DNA of 64,000 bases, from the NCBI GenBank assembly GCA_024707075.1, contig JANQAK010000001.1:1448001-1512000 (forward strand). The letters are read 5' to 3'. Below are positions 43,643 to 53,995 of the stretch, one piece after another; positions within the stretch are counted from its first letter, which is position 1, and every line of letters starts with the position of its first letter. The translations under genes were made by a program, and so were the position numbers. Origin of the DNA: Afipia sp. (lineage in GTDB: Bacteria; Pseudomonadota; Alphaproteobacteria; Rhizobiales; Xanthobacteraceae). The notes below the pieces were generated by a model. It did not search any database and was not told where the DNA came from. It saw only the letters and a program-made list of their open reading frames with translations.

Positions 43643-44421
43643 TGCTCGTTCTCGATCATGTCGGCAAGACCTATCCGAACAGCGTGCATGCGCTGGAGAA
43701 TTTTTCCGCGCGCATCCGGCCTGGCGAGATCGTCGCCATCATTGGCGGCTCGGGCTGCGGAAAATCCACGCTGCTGCGTGCGATCGCCGGCCTCGATCGC
43801 GCGACGACCGGCTCCGTCACGCTCGACACCATCGGCATCACTGCGCCGCATGAAAAGATCGGTATCATCTTTCAGGAGCCGCGCCTGCTGCCGTGGCTGA
43901 GCGTTGCCGACAATATCGGTTTCGGACTTGGCGATTTGCCATCCGCGGAGCGGCAACAGCGGGTCGCCCGTGCCTTGGCGCGGGTGGGTCTCGCCGACAA
44001 GGCCAATGCATGGCCGCGCGAACTGTCAGGCGGGCAGGCGCAGCGCGTCGCCATTGCGCGGGCCTTGGTGCCCTCGCCGGAAGTGCTGCTGCTGGATGAG
44101 CCGTTCTCCGCGCTGGACGCATTCACGCGCGCGGATTTGCAGGACCATCTGCTTGATCTGTGGGCTGATACAAGGCCGACTCTGATTCTTGTGACCCACG
44201 ATGTCGATGAAGCCGTGGTGCTGGCGGATCGCATCGTGGTGATGCGTCCGCGGCCCGGACGGCTGTTCGAGGAAATCAAGGTCGATCTGACGCGACCGCG
44301 CGACCGGGCCTCGACTGCTTTCGAGATCGTCAAGCATCAGGTGCTGGCATCACTGGACCGCTCCCTCAATCGCGCCGTGCGCCCGGCTGACGATTTGCTG
44401 ACGGTCGGGGAGGGGATATAA
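43642..44421 (+). CDS. ssuB: ABC transporter ATPase, SsuB type
   Basis: This 259-residue ATPase energises the uptake system. It has Walker A GGSGCGKST (about residues 35-43), the Q-loop FQEPRLLPWLSVADN typical of SsuB/TauB/NrtD, signature ELSGGQAQRVAIARAL, Walker B LLLLDEPFSALDAFTR and switch His in LVTHDVDEAV. It is translationally coupled to ssuC (TGATG). An OsmC-type gene follows 55 bp downstream and may be co-transcribed. Uptake of sulfonates, taurine or nitrate are the family choices. Confidence 0.88.
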   Translation: MLVLDHVGKTYPNSVHALENFSARIRPGEIVAIIGGSGCGKSTLLRAIAGLDRATTGSVTLDTIGITAPHEKIGIIFQEPRLLPWLSVADNIGFGLGDLPSAERQQRVARALARVGLADKANAWPRELSGGQAQRVAIARALVPSPEVLLLDEPFSALDAFTRADLQDHLLDLWADTRPTLILVTHDVDEAVVLADRIVVMRPRPGRLFEEIKVDLTRPRDRASTAFEIVKHQVLASLDRSLNRAVRPADDLLTVGEGI

Positions 44422-44476
44422 GGCGGAATAATCTGCCCCCGGCACTGTTGGTGCTGAAGGAATGGAGACCAGGAAA

Positions 44477-44989
44477 ATGGATTCGACCGAACTCCGCGCG
44501 ATGCAGGCGCCCATCAAGGACCGCTACAAGGCCGACCCCAAGGCGGCCTTCATTACATTGAAGGCGAAGGGATCGCTCGACAGTGAAGGACTGTCTTGCA
44601 AGGTCGAGACCGGCAAGGCGGTCGCCGCGATTGCGGGATTGCATCCCGCCACCGGTGGCTCGGGACTCGAACTGTGTTCGGGAGATATGTTGCTCGAGGC
44701 GCTGGTGGCCTGCGCCGGCGTGACCCTGAAGTCGGTCGCGACCGCCATCGACGCGCCTCTGAAATCCGGCAATGTCATTGCCGAAGGCGATCTCGATTTT
44801 CGCGGCACGCTCGGCGTCGACAAGGAAGCCCCGGTGGGATTTGCGGAAATCCGCCTGCGTTTCGATGTCGATACCGATGCGCCGCAGGAGAAGCTCGACC
44901 AGCTCCTGAAACTGACCGAGCGCTACTGCGTGGTCTACCAGACCATCAAGAACGGTCCGAAGACGAGCGTGTCGCTCAATCGGGTATGA
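44477..44989 (+). CDS. OsmC/Ohr family protein
   Basis: This is a 170-residue cytosolic protein. ELCSGDMLLEALVACAGVTLKSVA contains two cysteines (Cys67 and Cys79) in the helix where OsmC/Ohr proteins hold the peroxidatic Cys. The rest follows the OsmC fold with GDLDFRGTLGVD and AEIRLRFDVDTDAPQEKLDQ. Family members reduce organic hydroperoxides, but this subgroup is not characterised. ATG 44477 fits a GGAG at 44464; ATG 44462 is possible. Same strand as the ssu genes. Confidence 0.82.
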   Translation: MDSTELRAMQAPIKDRYKADPKAAFITLKAKGSLDSEGLSCKVETGKAVAAIAGLHPATGGSGLELCSGDMLLEALVACAGVTLKSVATAIDAPLKSGNVIAEGDLDFRGTLGVDKEAPVGFAEIRLRFDVDTDAPQEKLDQLLKLTERYCVVYQTIKNGPKTSVSLNRV

Positions 44990-44996
44990 TCGCGTT

Positions 44997-45095
44997 CCTC
45001 ATGGTGAGGAGGCGCTCTTGCGCCGTCTCGAACCATGAGGGCTTCAATCCTCATCCTTCGAGATGCGCGCAAAAAGCGCGCTCCTCAGGATGAGG
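44997..45095. repeat. Two-hairpin repeat, copy A, between convergent OsmC and mutS genes
   Basis: Hairpin 44997-45040 has arms CCTCATGGT / ACCATGAGG and an inner GCGC / GCGC stem. Hairpin 45049-45095 has arms CCTCATCCT / AGGATGAGG and inner GCGCGC stems. The order is inverted relative to copies B and C. It starts 8 nt after the OsmC stop and ends 14 nt before the mutS stop. It probably acts as a bidirectional terminator. Confidence 0.85.
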
Positions 45096-45108
45096 ATTTC
45101 ATTTCTCG

Positions 45109-47841
45109 CTACTTCGGCAGTTTCGCCTTCAGCGCATAGAGCGCGTCAAGCGCCTCGCGCGGCGACATTTCGTCGGGATGCAGGGCGCTGAGCGCGTCGG
45201 CAATCTGGTCCGCTGCGCTTGGAGGCTGCGGTTCGGCAGCCGCGCGCGATGGCACCGCGAACAGCGGCAGATCGTCGGCCAGCGCGCGCGCCGTGGTGCC
45301 GCGATCCTGCGCTTCGAGTTTCGCCAGCACCGACTTTGCCCGCGCGACAACGGCCGCCGGAAGTCCCGCAAGTTTCGCGACCTGGATGCCGTAGGAGCGG
45401 TCCGCCGAACCGGGCAGCACTTCATGCAGGAACACTACGTCGCCCTGCCACTCCTTGACCCGCACGGTCGCGTTGAACAGGCGCGGCAGATTGGCCGAGA
45501 GCGCGGTCAGTTCGTGATAGTGCGTCGCGAACAGCGCACGACACCTGTTCGACTCGTGCAAGTGTTCGATCGAGGCCCACGCGATCGACAAGCCATCGAA
45601 GGTCGATGTGCCGCGGCCGATCTCGTCGAGGATCACCAGCGCGCGCTCGGTGGCCTGATTGAGGATCGCCGCCGTTTCCACCATCTCGACCATGAAGGTC
45701 GAGCGGCCGCGCGCCAGATCGTCCGCAGCACCAACGCGGGAGAACAGCCGGTCGACGATACCGATATGCGCGAGCTTCGCCGGCACGAAGCTGCCGATCT
45801 GCGCCATCAGCGCGATCAAGGCGTTCTGCCGCAGGAAGGTTGATTTGCCGGCCATGTTCGGGCCGGTCAGCAGCCAGATCTGTCCGGAGGATTGCGCCGG
45901 TCCGGGCGACAGGTCGCAGGCGTTGGCAATGAACGGCTGGCCATCGCGCTTCAGCGCCTGCTCGACCACCGGATGCCGCCCACCCTCGATGGAGAACTTC
46001 AGCGAGTTGTCGACCACCGGCCGCGTATAGTTTTCATCGACCGCTAGCTTGGCCAGCGATGCGGTGACGTCGAGCAGCGCAAACGCATGCGCGGCGGCGC
46101 GCAGATCATCGCCCGCGGCCACGGCCTGCGCGCACAGCCGGTCGAAAATCTCCAGCTCAAGGCCGAGCGCGCGGTCGCCGGCATTGGCGATCTTGGCTTC
46201 GATCTCGCCAAGCTCGGTGGTGGTGAAGCGGATCTGTCCGGCCAGCGTCTGCCGGTGGATGAAGGTCGCGTTCAGCGGCGCGGCCATCAGCTTGTCGCCG
46301 TGCTGCGCGGTGACCTCGACGAAATAGCCGAGCACGTTGTTGTGCCGGATCTTGAGGCCCTTGACGCCGGTGTCGTCGGCATAGCGCGCCTGCATGGCAG
46401 CGACCACCAGCCGCGAGGCGTCGCGCAGGTTGCGGGTTTCGTCGAGCGACGAGTCATAGCCCGCGCGCACGAAGCCGCCGTCGCGTTTGAACAGCGGCAG
46501 TTCGTCCGCAAGGCCGCGGGCAAATTCCCGCGCGAGGTCGCGGGAGGGACGGCGCAGGGCGTCGATTGCGAACGCGATATCGCGCGGTAGTTTATCGATC
46601 CGCGACAGCCGTTCCACGACTTTGTCGGCGGCGAGAATGCCGTCGCGCAGGGCCGCGAGATCGCGCGGCCCGCCACGTCCCACCGACAGCCGCGCCAGCG
46701 CGCGCGACATGTCCGGCGCGGCGCGCAGGATATCCCGAAGATCGTCCCGCACGGCGCTGTCGTTTGCGAACATTGCCACCGCATCAAGACGATGGGAGAT
46801 GGTGGCGCTGTCGGTCAGCGGCGCGGCGAGACGTTGCGCCAGAAGCCGCGATCCTGCGGCGGTCACCGTGCAGTCGATGGCGTCGAGCAGCGAGCCGCGC
46901 CGCTCGCCCGCCAGCGTCCGCGTCAGTTCGAGATTGGCGCGGGTGGCGGGATCGATCGCCATGGTGGTGCCGGCAGCTTCGCGCGACGGCGGTGACAGCG
47001 GCAGGTGCTTGCCAACCTGGGTGCGGTCGACATAGGTCACGGCGGCTGCGGCCGCCGTTGCCTCAAGCCGCGACATCGCACCGAACCCGTCCATGGTCGC
47101 GACGGCGAAATAATCGCAAAGTCTTCGTTCAGCGGTGGCACCGTCGAAAATGTCGCGCGTCACCGGCGTGACGGCGGCCATCGTGCGGAACAGCGCGGAC
47201 AATTCCGGATCGGAATACAGTGCGTCGGTGACGATCACTTCATTGGGATTGATGCGCGCCAGCGTTGCGCCAAGCTCACCCGCGCCGCATTCGGTGACGC
47301 TGAACTCTGCCGTCGAGATATCGATCCACGCCAGCCCGATCCGGTCTCCCGCATTGGAAGACGCGCGCGCCCGCGCAATCGCCAGCAGATAGTTGTTGGC
47401 CTTGGCGTCGAGCAGATTGTCTTCGGTCAGCGTGCCCGGCGTCACCAGCCGCACCACATCGCGCCGCACCACGCTCTTGTTGCCGCGCTTGCGTGCCTCG
47501 GCGGGATTTTCTGTCTGCTCGCAGACCGCGACGCGATGGCCGAGCGCGATCAGCTTGTGCAGATAGTCGTCGGAGCGCTCCACCGGAACGCCGCACATCG
47601 GGATGTCTTCGCCCGCGTGCTTGCCCCGCTTGGTCAGCGTGATGCCGAGCGCGCGCGAGGCGGTTTCCGCATCCTCGAAGAACAGTTCGTAGAAATCGCC
47701 CATCCGGTAGAACAACAGCAGCCCAGGATTGGCCGCCTTGATCTCGAGGTATTGCTCCATCATCGGCGTGACGCGGCCCGCGCCCTCTGGGGAGGCGGAC
47801 TCGGTGTTCGGCGGTGCGGGCGGCGTGGAATGAATGGTCAT
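45109..47841 (-). CDS. mutS: DNA mismatch repair protein MutS
   Basis: This 910-residue protein recognises mismatches. The N-terminal mismatch-binding motif [12 protein letters not shown] carries the Phe-x-Glu wedge (FYE, about residues 49-51). The connector, lever and clamp domains follow. The ATPase has Walker [17 protein letters not shown], Walker [17 protein letters not shown] and [13 protein letters not shown]. The start ATG 47841 ([11 protein letters not shown]) is preferred over a codon slightly upstream. mutL is not in the window. Confidence 0.95.
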   Translation of the reverse strand: MTIHSTPPAPPNTESASPEGAGRVTPMMEQYLEIKAANPGLLLFYRMGDFYELFFEDAETASRALGITLTKRGKHAGEDIPMCGVPVERSDDYLHKLIALGHRVAVCEQTENPAEARKRGNKSVVRRDVVRLVTPGTLTEDNLLDAKANNYLLAIARARASSNAGDRIGLAWIDISTAEFSVTECGAGELGATLARINPNEVIVTDALYSDPELSALFRTMAAVTPVTRDIFDGATAERRLCDYFAVATMDGFGAMSRLEATAAAAAVTYVDRTQVGKHLPLSPPSREAAGTTMAIDPATRANLELTRTLAGERRGSLLDAIDCTVTAAGSRLLAQRLAAPLTDSATISHRLDAVAMFANDSAVRDDLRDILRAAPDMSRALARLSVGRGGPRDLAALRDGILAADKVVERLSRIDKLPRDIAFAIDALRRPSRDLAREFARGLADELPLFKRDGGFVRAGYDSSLDETRNLRDASRLVVAAMQARYADDTGVKGLKIRHNNVLGYFVEVTAQHGDKLMAAPLNATFIHRQTLAGQIRFTTTELGEIEAKIANAGDRALGLELEIFDRLCAQAVAAGDDLRAAAHAFALLDVTASLAKLAVDENYTRPVVDNSLKFSIEGGRHPVVEQALKRDGQPFIANACDLSPGPAQSSGQIWLLTGPNMAGKSTFLRQNALIALMAQIGSFVPAKLAHIGIVDRLFSRVGAADDLARGRSTFMVEMVETAAILNQATERALVILDEIGRGTSTFDGLSIAWASIEHLHESNRCRALFATHYHELTALSANLPRLFNATVRVKEWQGDVVFLHEVLPGSADRSYGIQVAKLAGLPAAVVARAKSVLAKLEAQDRGTTARALADDLPLFAVPSRAAAEPQPPSAADQIADALSALHPDEMSPREALDALYALKAKLPK

Positions 47842-48048
47842 GGCAATCAACACTAGCAAAGTTCTTTCGCCTGGTGGAATTGCGTGGGGCGTTTTCCACG
47901 CCTTGCGGCAGGATGCGCATGGCCGCCCTGCCAGCCGGAATGGCCGTTCCGGTCATCCACCATTTGACCTTCCCTGCCGTGCTTTCTAAAAGCCGGGCCA
48001 GCGGAAGCGGACGCGTCAACGCCCGCAAGATTTTCAGGGAGAGTGACT

Positions 48049-49257
48049 ATGCGTGATGTTTTCATCTGTGATGCGGTGCGTACGCCTATCGGACGTTTCG
48101 GCGGATCGCTGGCCAAGGTGCGCGCGGACGATCTGGCGGCGGCGCCGATCAAGGCGCTGATGGAGCGTAACCCAAAAGCCGACTGGGCCGCACTCGATGA
48201 AGTCGCCTATGGCTGCGCCAATCAGGCCGGCGAGGACAACCGCAATGTCGCGCGCATGGCGCTGCTGCTGGCGGGACTGCCGGAAACCGTGCCAGGCATG
48301 ACAGTGAACCGGCTCTGCGCATCGGGTCTCGATGCGGTCGGCGGCATGGCGCGAGCGATCCGCGCCGGTGAGATCGACTTCGCCATCGCGGGCGGCGTGG
48401 AATCCATGACGCGCGCGCCGTTCGTGACCGGCAAGGCGACCGAGGCATTCCAGCGTTCGATGGAGACGTTTGATACCACCATCGGCTGGCGCTTCATCAA
48501 TCCGCTGATGAAAAAGAAATATGGCGTCGATTCCATGCCGGAGACCGGTGAAAACGTCGCCACCGACTATCAGATCTCACGCGCCGATCAGGACGCCTTC
48601 GCGATCCGCTCGCAGCAGCGCGCCGGTCAGGCGATTGCCGCCGGTTACTTCGCGGAAGAAATCACACCCATCACGATTCCCGGCGGCAAGGCCGGTCCGA
48701 TCACGGTAGACAAGGACGAACATCCGCGCCCCGAAACGACCCTCGAAGGGCTCGCCAAGCTGAAGCCGATCGTGCGCCCGGACGGCACAGTGACTGCGGG
48801 CAATGCCTCGGGTGTCAATGATGGCGCGGCGGCGATCATTCTCGCGTCTGAAGAGGCCGTGAAGAAGCACGGTCTGACGCCGCGTGCGAAACTGCTCGGT
48901 CACGCGTCGGCCGGTGTCGCTCCCCGCGTCATGGGCATGGGGCCGGTGCCGGCGGTGCGCAAGCTGCTGGAGCGCCTCGGTCTCAAGATCGGTGATATCG
49001 ATCTCATCGAACTCAACGAGGCCTTCGCGTCGCAGGGCATCGCCGTGCTGCGCCAGCTCGGCGTCACGGAAGATGCGGATTTCGTCAATCCGCATGGCGG
49101 TGCCATTGCGCTCGGTCATCCGCTCGGCATGAGCGGTGCGCGGCTGGTGCTGACGGCGGTGCACGGTCTGGAGAAGCGCGGCGGCAAGTATGCGCTGGCC
49201 ACCATGTGCGTCGGCGTCGGGCAGGGCGCCGCGGCGGCGATCGAGAAGCTGAACTGA
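48049..49257 (+). CDS. pcaF: 3-oxoadipyl-CoA thiolase-like acetyl-CoA acyltransferase
   Basis: This 402-residue cytosolic thiolase has the catalytic Cys in [19 protein letters not shown] (about residue 90), His in [18 protein letters not shown], and Cys in [14 protein letters not shown]. The segments [20 protein letters not shown] and [20 protein letters not shown] are characteristic of the PcaF/PaaJ branch, which cleaves 3-oxoadipyl-CoA to succinyl-CoA and acetyl-CoA. Other beta-ketoadipate genes are not next to it, so a general acyltransferase role remains possible. ATG 48049 follows AGGGAGAG. Divergent from mutS. Confidence 0.85.
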   Translation: MRDVFICDAVRTPIGRFGGSLAKVRADDLAAAPIKALMERNPKADWAALDEVAYGCANQAGEDNRNVARMALLLAGLPETVPGMTVNRLCASGLDAVGGMARAIRAGEIDFAIAGGVESMTRAPFVTGKATEAFQRSMETFDTTIGWRFINPLMKKKYGVDSMPETGENVATDYQISRADQDAFAIRSQQRAGQAIAAGYFAEEITPITIPGGKAGPITVDKDEHPRPETTLEGLAKLKPIVRPDGTVTAGNASGVNDGAAAIILASEEAVKKHGLTPRAKLLGHASAGVAPRVMGMGPVPAVRKLLERLGLKIGDIDLIELNEAFASQGIAVLRQLGVTEDADFVNPHGGAIALGHPLGMSGARLVLTAVHGLEKRGGKYALATMCVGVGQGAAAAIEKLN

Positions 49258-49270
49258 TCGTCGCATGTGT

Positions 49271-49369
49271 CCTCATCCTGAGGAGCGACCGCTTGGTCGC
49301 GTCTCGAAGGATGAGGCGTTAACAATCCTCATGGTTCGAGACGGCGCAAGTGCGCCCCTCACCATGAGG
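49271..49369. repeat. Two-hairpin repeat, copy B, between convergent pcaF and emrB genes
   Basis: Hairpin 49271-49316 has CCTCATCCT / AGGATGAGG arms and an inner GCGACC / GGTCGC stem. Hairpin 49327-49369 has CCTCATGGT / ACCATGAGG arms and inner GGCGCA / TGCGCC. It starts 14 nt after the pcaF stop and ends 14 nt before the emrB stop. Same orientation as copy C. Confidence 0.85.
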
Positions 49370-49382
49370 TTTCAGGGCTTGG

Positions 49383-50948
49383 TTATTCCATCACCGCGGC
49401 ATGGTCCGGCGCTTGCGATTGCTGGCGCAGCACTGCCTTGGTCGATCCGATCATCACCGCCAGCGGCGCGGCGAGCAGGGTGATGATCATCACCATCTGA
49501 TAATCCCATGAGAACGCGATGATCTGCGCCTGCACGCTGATCAGGGCATCCATGATCGCGCGCCCGGCGTCAGTGCCCATGTTGATGATGCCTGCGACAT
49601 CCGGCATCTGCATCGGCTTGTTGAACGGAGTCACGTTCTCATTGATGATGGCGTAGGCTTCGCGCCCGCCTTCGGTCAGCTTGGCGGTCACCACCGAAAT
49701 GCCGACCGAACTTGCGACGTTGCGGACCAGCGTCAGCATCGACGTGCCGTCGGTGCGGAGATGACCGGGCAGCGTCATGAATGCGACGGTGCTCAGCGGC
49801 ACGAACACCAGCCCAAGCCCGAAGCCCTGCGCGATGCTGACGACGACGATGGTCGGAACGCCGGTCTGGTCGGTCCATCCAGTCATGAAGTACAGCGATG
49901 CCGACATCAGCAGCATGCCGCTTGCGATCAGCGTGCGCGCCTCGATAAACTTCATGAACCGCCCGACCAGCATCATTGCGACGAAGGTGCCGAGGCCACG
50001 CGTGGCGAGCAGCAGGCCGGCGGTCAGGATCGGATAGCCGATGACATTTTGAAGATATGGCGAGGCCAGCGCCATGGTGCTGTAGAGCACGAGGCCCATC
50101 ACCGACATGAAGACGCAGCCGCCGATGAAATTGCGGTCCTTGAAGATCGCGAACTGGATGAACGGCCGTTTGCTGGTGAAGGAGTGTGCGAAGAAATAAT
50201 AGAATCCGACAATCGACAGGATCGTCTCGGCAACGATCTCCGGCGATTCCAGCCAGCCCAGTTGCTCGCCGCGGTCGAGCGCGACCTGCATCGCACCGAT
50301 GCCGATCGCCAGCGCCCCGAAACCGAACCAGTCGAATTTCAGTTCGCTGTCGGTCCTGGTCTCGTCCATGAAAATGATAAGTCCGGCGACCGTGACGATG
50401 CCGAACGGGATGTTGACGAAGAACACCCAGTGCCAGGAATAGGTTTCGGTCAACCAGGCGCCGAGCGACGGCCCCATGATCGGCCCCAGCATCACGCCCA
50501 TGCCCCAGATCGACATCGCCTTGGCGCGCTCGTGCAGGGCGTAGGAGTCGAGCATCACCGCCTGCGACAGCGGAACGAGAGCCGCGCCGAACACGCCCTG
50601 CAACAGGCGGAACAGCACCATCTGCGTGATGTCCTGCGACAGGCCGCACATCACCGAGGCGACGGTAAAGCCAGCGGAGCAGAACACGAAGACTTTCTTG
50701 CGGCCGAAGCGATTGGCGATCCATCCCACCGGTGCGGTCATGATCGCGGCCGCCACGATGTAGGACGTCAGCACCCAGTTGATCTGGTCCTGCGATGCGG
50801 AGAGCGTGCCCTGCATATATGGCAATGCGACGTTGGCGATCGTGGTGTCGAGCGCCTGCATGATCGTCGCGGTCATGGCGCAGATCGTCACCATGTTGCG
50901 GCGAAGTCCCGGGACCGCCGCCGTGGAGGCGGGGGCGGCGGCGGTCAC
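49383..50948 (-). CDS. emrB: DHA2 (EmrB-type) MFS multidrug efflux transporter
   Basis: This 521-residue inner-membrane drug:proton antiporter has 14 TM helices. The motif LDTTIANVALPYMQGTLSAS opens TM1. Motif A (loop 2-3) is GWIANRFGRKKVF. Motif C is GVMLGPIMGPSLGAWLTETY with WVFFVNIPFGIV following. It overlaps emrA by ATGA and is the last gene of the marR-emrA-emrB operon. Together with EmrA and an outer-membrane channel it would expel hydrophobic toxins. Induction through the MarR-type repressor is likely. Confidence 0.92.
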   Translation of the reverse strand: MTAAAPASTAAVPGLRRNMVTICAMTATIMQALDTTIANVALPYMQGTLSASQDQINWVLTSYIVAAAIMTAPVGWIANRFGRKKVFVFCSAGFTVASVMCGLSQDITQMVLFRLLQGVFGAALVPLSQAVMLDSYALHERAKAMSIWGMGVMLGPIMGPSLGAWLTETYSWHWVFFVNIPFGIVTVAGLIIFMDETRTDSELKFDWFGFGALAIGIGAMQVALDRGEQLGWLESPEIVAETILSIVGFYYFFAHSFTSKRPFIQFAIFKDRNFIGGCVFMSVMGLVLYSTMALASPYLQNVIGYPILTAGLLLATRGLGTFVAMMLVGRFMKFIEARTLIASGMLLMSASLYFMTGWTDQTGVPTIVVVSIAQGFGLGLVFVPLSTVAFMTLPGHLRTDGTSMLTLVRNVASSVGISVVTAKLTEGGREAYAIINENVTPFNKPMQMPDVAGIINMGTDAGRAIMDALISVQAQIIAFSWDYQMVMIITLLAAPLAVMIGSTKAVLRQQSQAPDHAAVME

Positions 50949-52108
50949 CGGGCGTCCTCCTGCGCCGAAGCGGAGGAGAATCCGAGAAGGCCTGCGAGGG
51001 AGCGCTGATGTCCGGTATCAACCCAGACGTAGGTGCTCATGCCGGCCTTGAGCTTCTGAACGGCCTTGTCGTTGTTGTCGAAATAGATGCGCACCGGCAC
51101 GCGCTGCACCACCTTGACGAAGTTGCCGGTGGAATTCTGCGGCGGCAGGATCGCGAACTGCGCGCCGGTGCCGGGGCTGAGCGAGCCGACCTTGCCCATG
51201 AAGGTGTGATCGGGGAACGCGTCGATCGACATGGTGACGGGTTGTCCCTTCGCCACATAGGTGAGATCGGATTCTTTCAAATTGGCATCGACCCAGGGAT
51301 TGGCGTCGTCGATGATGCTGAACACGGGTGCTCCCGCCGCGACGAAGCGGCCGAGCTGGATGCTGTCGACTTGCGTGGCGGTGCCGTCGATCGGCGCGCG
51401 CAGCACGGTGTGATCGAGATTGCGCTGCGCCTGGTCGAGCGCGGCCTTGGCCTGGAAATAGGGTGGAAACTGTTCGAGCGGCAGATCGGGATTGCCGAGC
51501 AACTGGTTTTTCGAATTGGCAAGCTGCTGTTGCAGAAGTTCGAGCTGTGCGCGCGCGAGAACGAGGTTTGTCGCGCTGGTATCGAGGTCGAGCTGAGATC
51601 CGGACTGCGACTTCACCAGCGAGGACTTGCGTTCGACATCGCGCTGCTTCAGGTCGACGCCCTGCTTCGCCAGTTCCAGCATTTGTGTGTAGGATGATAT
51701 GTTGGAACGCAGATTATCGTAGTTCGTTTTCGCGGTTTCGAGCGTCGCCTGCGCCTGCTGAAGCGCGAAGCGGAACGGGACCGGATCAATCTCGAACAGT
51801 TCGTCGCCGGCTTTGACGCGCTGGCCTTCCCTGACCAGCACCTTCTCGATCTTGCCGGAGATGTCCGGCGTGATGAGAACCTTCTGCGCACCGACATAGG
51901 CGTCGTCGGTGGTCGCGTAGCGCCCGCCGGACAGATAGAACGCGATGCCGCCGATCAGCACCGCGAGCGGGAGCACCACGAGCAACAGCGTGCGCCGCCT
52001 GTCACGCAATGTCTGGCCCCAGTTTCTGCGCGGCGTATCCGCGGCCCGCGGCTCCGGCTTTTCCGTGAGCTTCTGTTCGGCCGGGAATTTGACGACGGGA
52101 TCAGCCAT
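50945..52108 (-). CDS. emrA: EmrA-type HlyD-family periplasmic adaptor
   Basis: This 387-residue membrane-fusion protein has a single TM (LLLVVLPLAVLIGGIAFYL, about residues 39-57) and the lipoyl half GGRYATTDDAYVGAQKVLITPDISGKIEKVLV, typical of EmrA. A coiled-coil region spans about residues 110-215 and closes at LDHTVLRAPIDGTATQVDSIQLG. It joins EmrB to an outer-membrane channel. Its start overlaps the end of marR by 8 nt and its end overlaps emrB, giving a tightly coupled operon. Confidence 0.92.
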   Translation of the reverse strand: MADPVVKFPAEQKLTEKPEPRAADTPRRNWGQTLRDRRRTLLLVVLPLAVLIGGIAFYLSGGRYATTDDAYVGAQKVLITPDISGKIEKVLVREGQRVKAGDELFEIDPVPFRFALQQAQATLETAKTNYDNLRSNISSYTQMLELAKQGVDLKQRDVERKSSLVKSQSGSQLDLDTSATNLVLARAQLELLQQQLANSKNQLLGNPDLPLEQFPPYFQAKAALDQAQRNLDHTVLRAPIDGTATQVDSIQLGRFVAAGAPVFSIIDDANPWVDANLKESDLTYVAKGQPVTMSIDAFPDHTFMGKVGSLSPGTGAQFAILPPQNSTGNFVKVVQRVPVRIYFDNNDKAVQKLKAGMSTYVWVDTGHQRSLAGLLGFSSASAQEDAR

Positions 52109-52571
52109 AGCGCGGCTCCTTTGTCTTCTTGTCGGCGCTCAGCAGGGCGTCGCGGATGTTGTCCTTGATGGATTCGAGTTGCCGGACCAGTTCGTCGGCT
52201 TCGCCGGCGTTCAGATGACCCAACGCCGCTTGCGTGATTTCGGCGCGCAGGTGTCCGAGCTTTTTCAGCAGCGGCAGCGCGGCGGGACGCAGATAGAGTC
52301 GGTTGGCGCGGCGATCTTTCGCGTCGTCGCGGCGCTCGATGAGATCGTTGGCGCAGAGCCGGTCGATCAGCCGCGTCAGTGTGATCGGCTGCATTTCCAT
52401 CATCTCGGCGAGTTCGGACTGCTTGAGGCCTTCGGTGCGTTCCAGTTTCGCCAGCACCGCCCATTGCGCGCGGGTAATGCCGTGGCGCACCGCCAGCTTG
52501 TCGGCATAGAGACGCAGCATCCGCTGGGTTTCGAACAGCGCGAACAGAAAATCGGGATTGCCCTTGGGCAT
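52101..52571 (-). CDS. MarR-family transcriptional repressor of the emrAB operon
   Basis: This 156-residue regulator has a winged helix-turn-helix. LKQSELAEMMEMQPITLTRLIDRL is the HTH and LIERRDDAKDRRANRLYL is the wing. The termini form the dimerisation helices. It is the first gene of the operon with emrA and emrB and probably represses it. An 18-bp perfect palindrome 29 nt upstream of the start codon (52600-52617) is the likely operator. ATG 52571 (MPKGNPDFLF) is chosen; upstream in-frame codons would cross the operator. Confidence 0.9.
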   Translation of the reverse strand: MPKGNPDFLFALFETQRMLRLYADKLAVRHGITRAQWAVLAKLERTEGLKQSELAEMMEMQPITLTRLIDRLCANDLIERRDDAKDRRANRLYLRPAALPLLKKLGHLRAEITQAALGHLNAGEADELVRQLESIKDNIRDALLSADKKTKEPRYG

Positions 52572-52599
52572 CGGCGGTTCCCTCGATAAGCAAAGGCTA

Positions 52600-52617
52600 T
52601 AATAAGCTAGCTTATTA
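52600..52617. promoter_or_regulatory. MarR operator: 18-bp perfect palindrome in the marR-emrAB promoter
   Basis: TAATAAGCTAGCTTATTA is perfectly self-complementary. On the minus strand a -10-like TATTAT overlaps its end, so a bound MarR dimer would block RNA polymerase. The size and AT-rich centre fit typical MarR sites. Confidence 0.75.
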
Positions 52618-52703
52618 ATTGAGGAAGCCGACGAATTCCGATACGAGCCATGCGATCCCGGCATGAACACGGATTTGTGTAGTCTCACCAGCCTATTAGG
52701 CGA

Positions 52704-53811
52704 TCACGCCCATTCGACGCCGGATTCGGCGGCGAGGTCGATGGTGCTCTTGCGGCCGATATCGTCGAAGTGGGTATCGAGAAATTTCTTCGCGGCGCGC
52801 ATGCCCGCGCGATGCAGCAGCTCGAAGAATTCGAAATCGGTCTTCATCTTGGTGGACGCAGCGAGACGGTTGCCGAGGGCGCCAAGATCGATGCGGTGGA
52901 TATTGAGCCGGCGGTACTGATCGCTGCCGGTGCCGCGCGGCAGCCGGCCGTCGTCGATCAACTGGTTGACGAAATCCATCGTGCGCAGTTCGGAGATCAG
53001 CGCCGAGTTGAAGGTGATTTCGTTCAGCCGGTTGATGATCTCGCCGGAGGTTTTCGGTGTGGTGGCGCGCGACACCGGATTGATCTGGACCACCAGCACG
53101 TCTTCGGCTTCCGTCGCATGCAGGAACGGAAAGATCGCGGGATTGCCCATGTAGCCGCCATCCCAGTAAGGGACGCCATCGATTTCGACCGCACGGAACA
53201 GGAACGGCAGCGCCGCCGACGCCATCACCACATCCGCGGTGATCTTTTCGTTCGCGAAGATCCGCAGCCGCCCGGTGTGCACATTGGTCGCCGAGATATA
53301 GAGCGCGAGATCGGTGTTGCTGCGGATGGCGTCGAAATCGACGAAGCGACCGATCAGGTCGCTCAGCGGATTGATGTTGAGCGGATTTAGTTCGTAGGGC
53401 GAGAAGTAGTGCGCCATCGCCTCGAACCAGTTCTGGATCGGTGTGGATGCGAACGGCATCAGCGAAAACATCCGATCGGTCATGGCGCGCTGGATCGGCG
53501 GCAGATCGCCGCCGGTGCTTGTCGCGCGCCAGAAAGCAGCCAGCCGTTTGCGTGCTTCCTCCGGCCCGCCGCGCGCAAGACCGTCCGCGACCATGACAGC
53601 GTTCAGAGCGCCGGCCGATGCGCCGGAAATCCCGGTGATCTCCAGCCGCCCATCGGACAGAATGTGATCCAATACGCCCCAGGTGAACGCGCCGTGCGAT
53701 CCGCCCCCCCTGAAGCGCCAGATTGACCTTTTTCGCGGTGCTCGCCTTGCGCGCGCCGGAAAAATTCCACGGCGACAGGGTGTCCAGGTAGGTTTTGAGA
53801 GTGGTCGCCAT
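52704..53811 (-). CDS. Patatin-like phospholipase, broken by an apparent 1-bp insertion in a G7 tract
   Basis: From ATG 53811 the frame reads MATTLKTYLDTLSPWNF, then KKVNLALQGG, and is lost at a run of seven C on the plus strand (53704-53710). With six, it continues GGGSHGAFTWGVLDHIL, the oxyanion hole of patatins. The second part (from 53672) has the nucleophile Ser in GISGASAGALNAV, the dyad Asp in WDGGYMGNPAIFP, and a normal C-terminus, giving 368 aa. Patatins hydrolyse acyl esters of membrane lipids. As sequenced, the piece from ATG 53672 lacks the glycine loop. It is a phase-variable tract, a pseudogene or a sequencing error. Divergent from the zur-like gene. Confidence 0.8.
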
Positions 53812-53995
53812 CAGCTTTTTTCTCTGGATTGGTGGGGGCTATTGGAGCTTCCGCCTGCCAAACTCGTTGTAGGCCGATGATTTGGGGCTTTTATGATGCG
53901 ATGCAATAGAAAATGGTGCGCTGCGAAATATTCATGCAAATCATGCCGATGAAATTATGAGCGGAATCACACTAACCGCACTACATATTGAACCA

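Noticed and set aside
53812-53995. Zur operator in the AT-rich region before the Fur-family gene
   Set aside because: No convincing palindrome of the expected type could be found.
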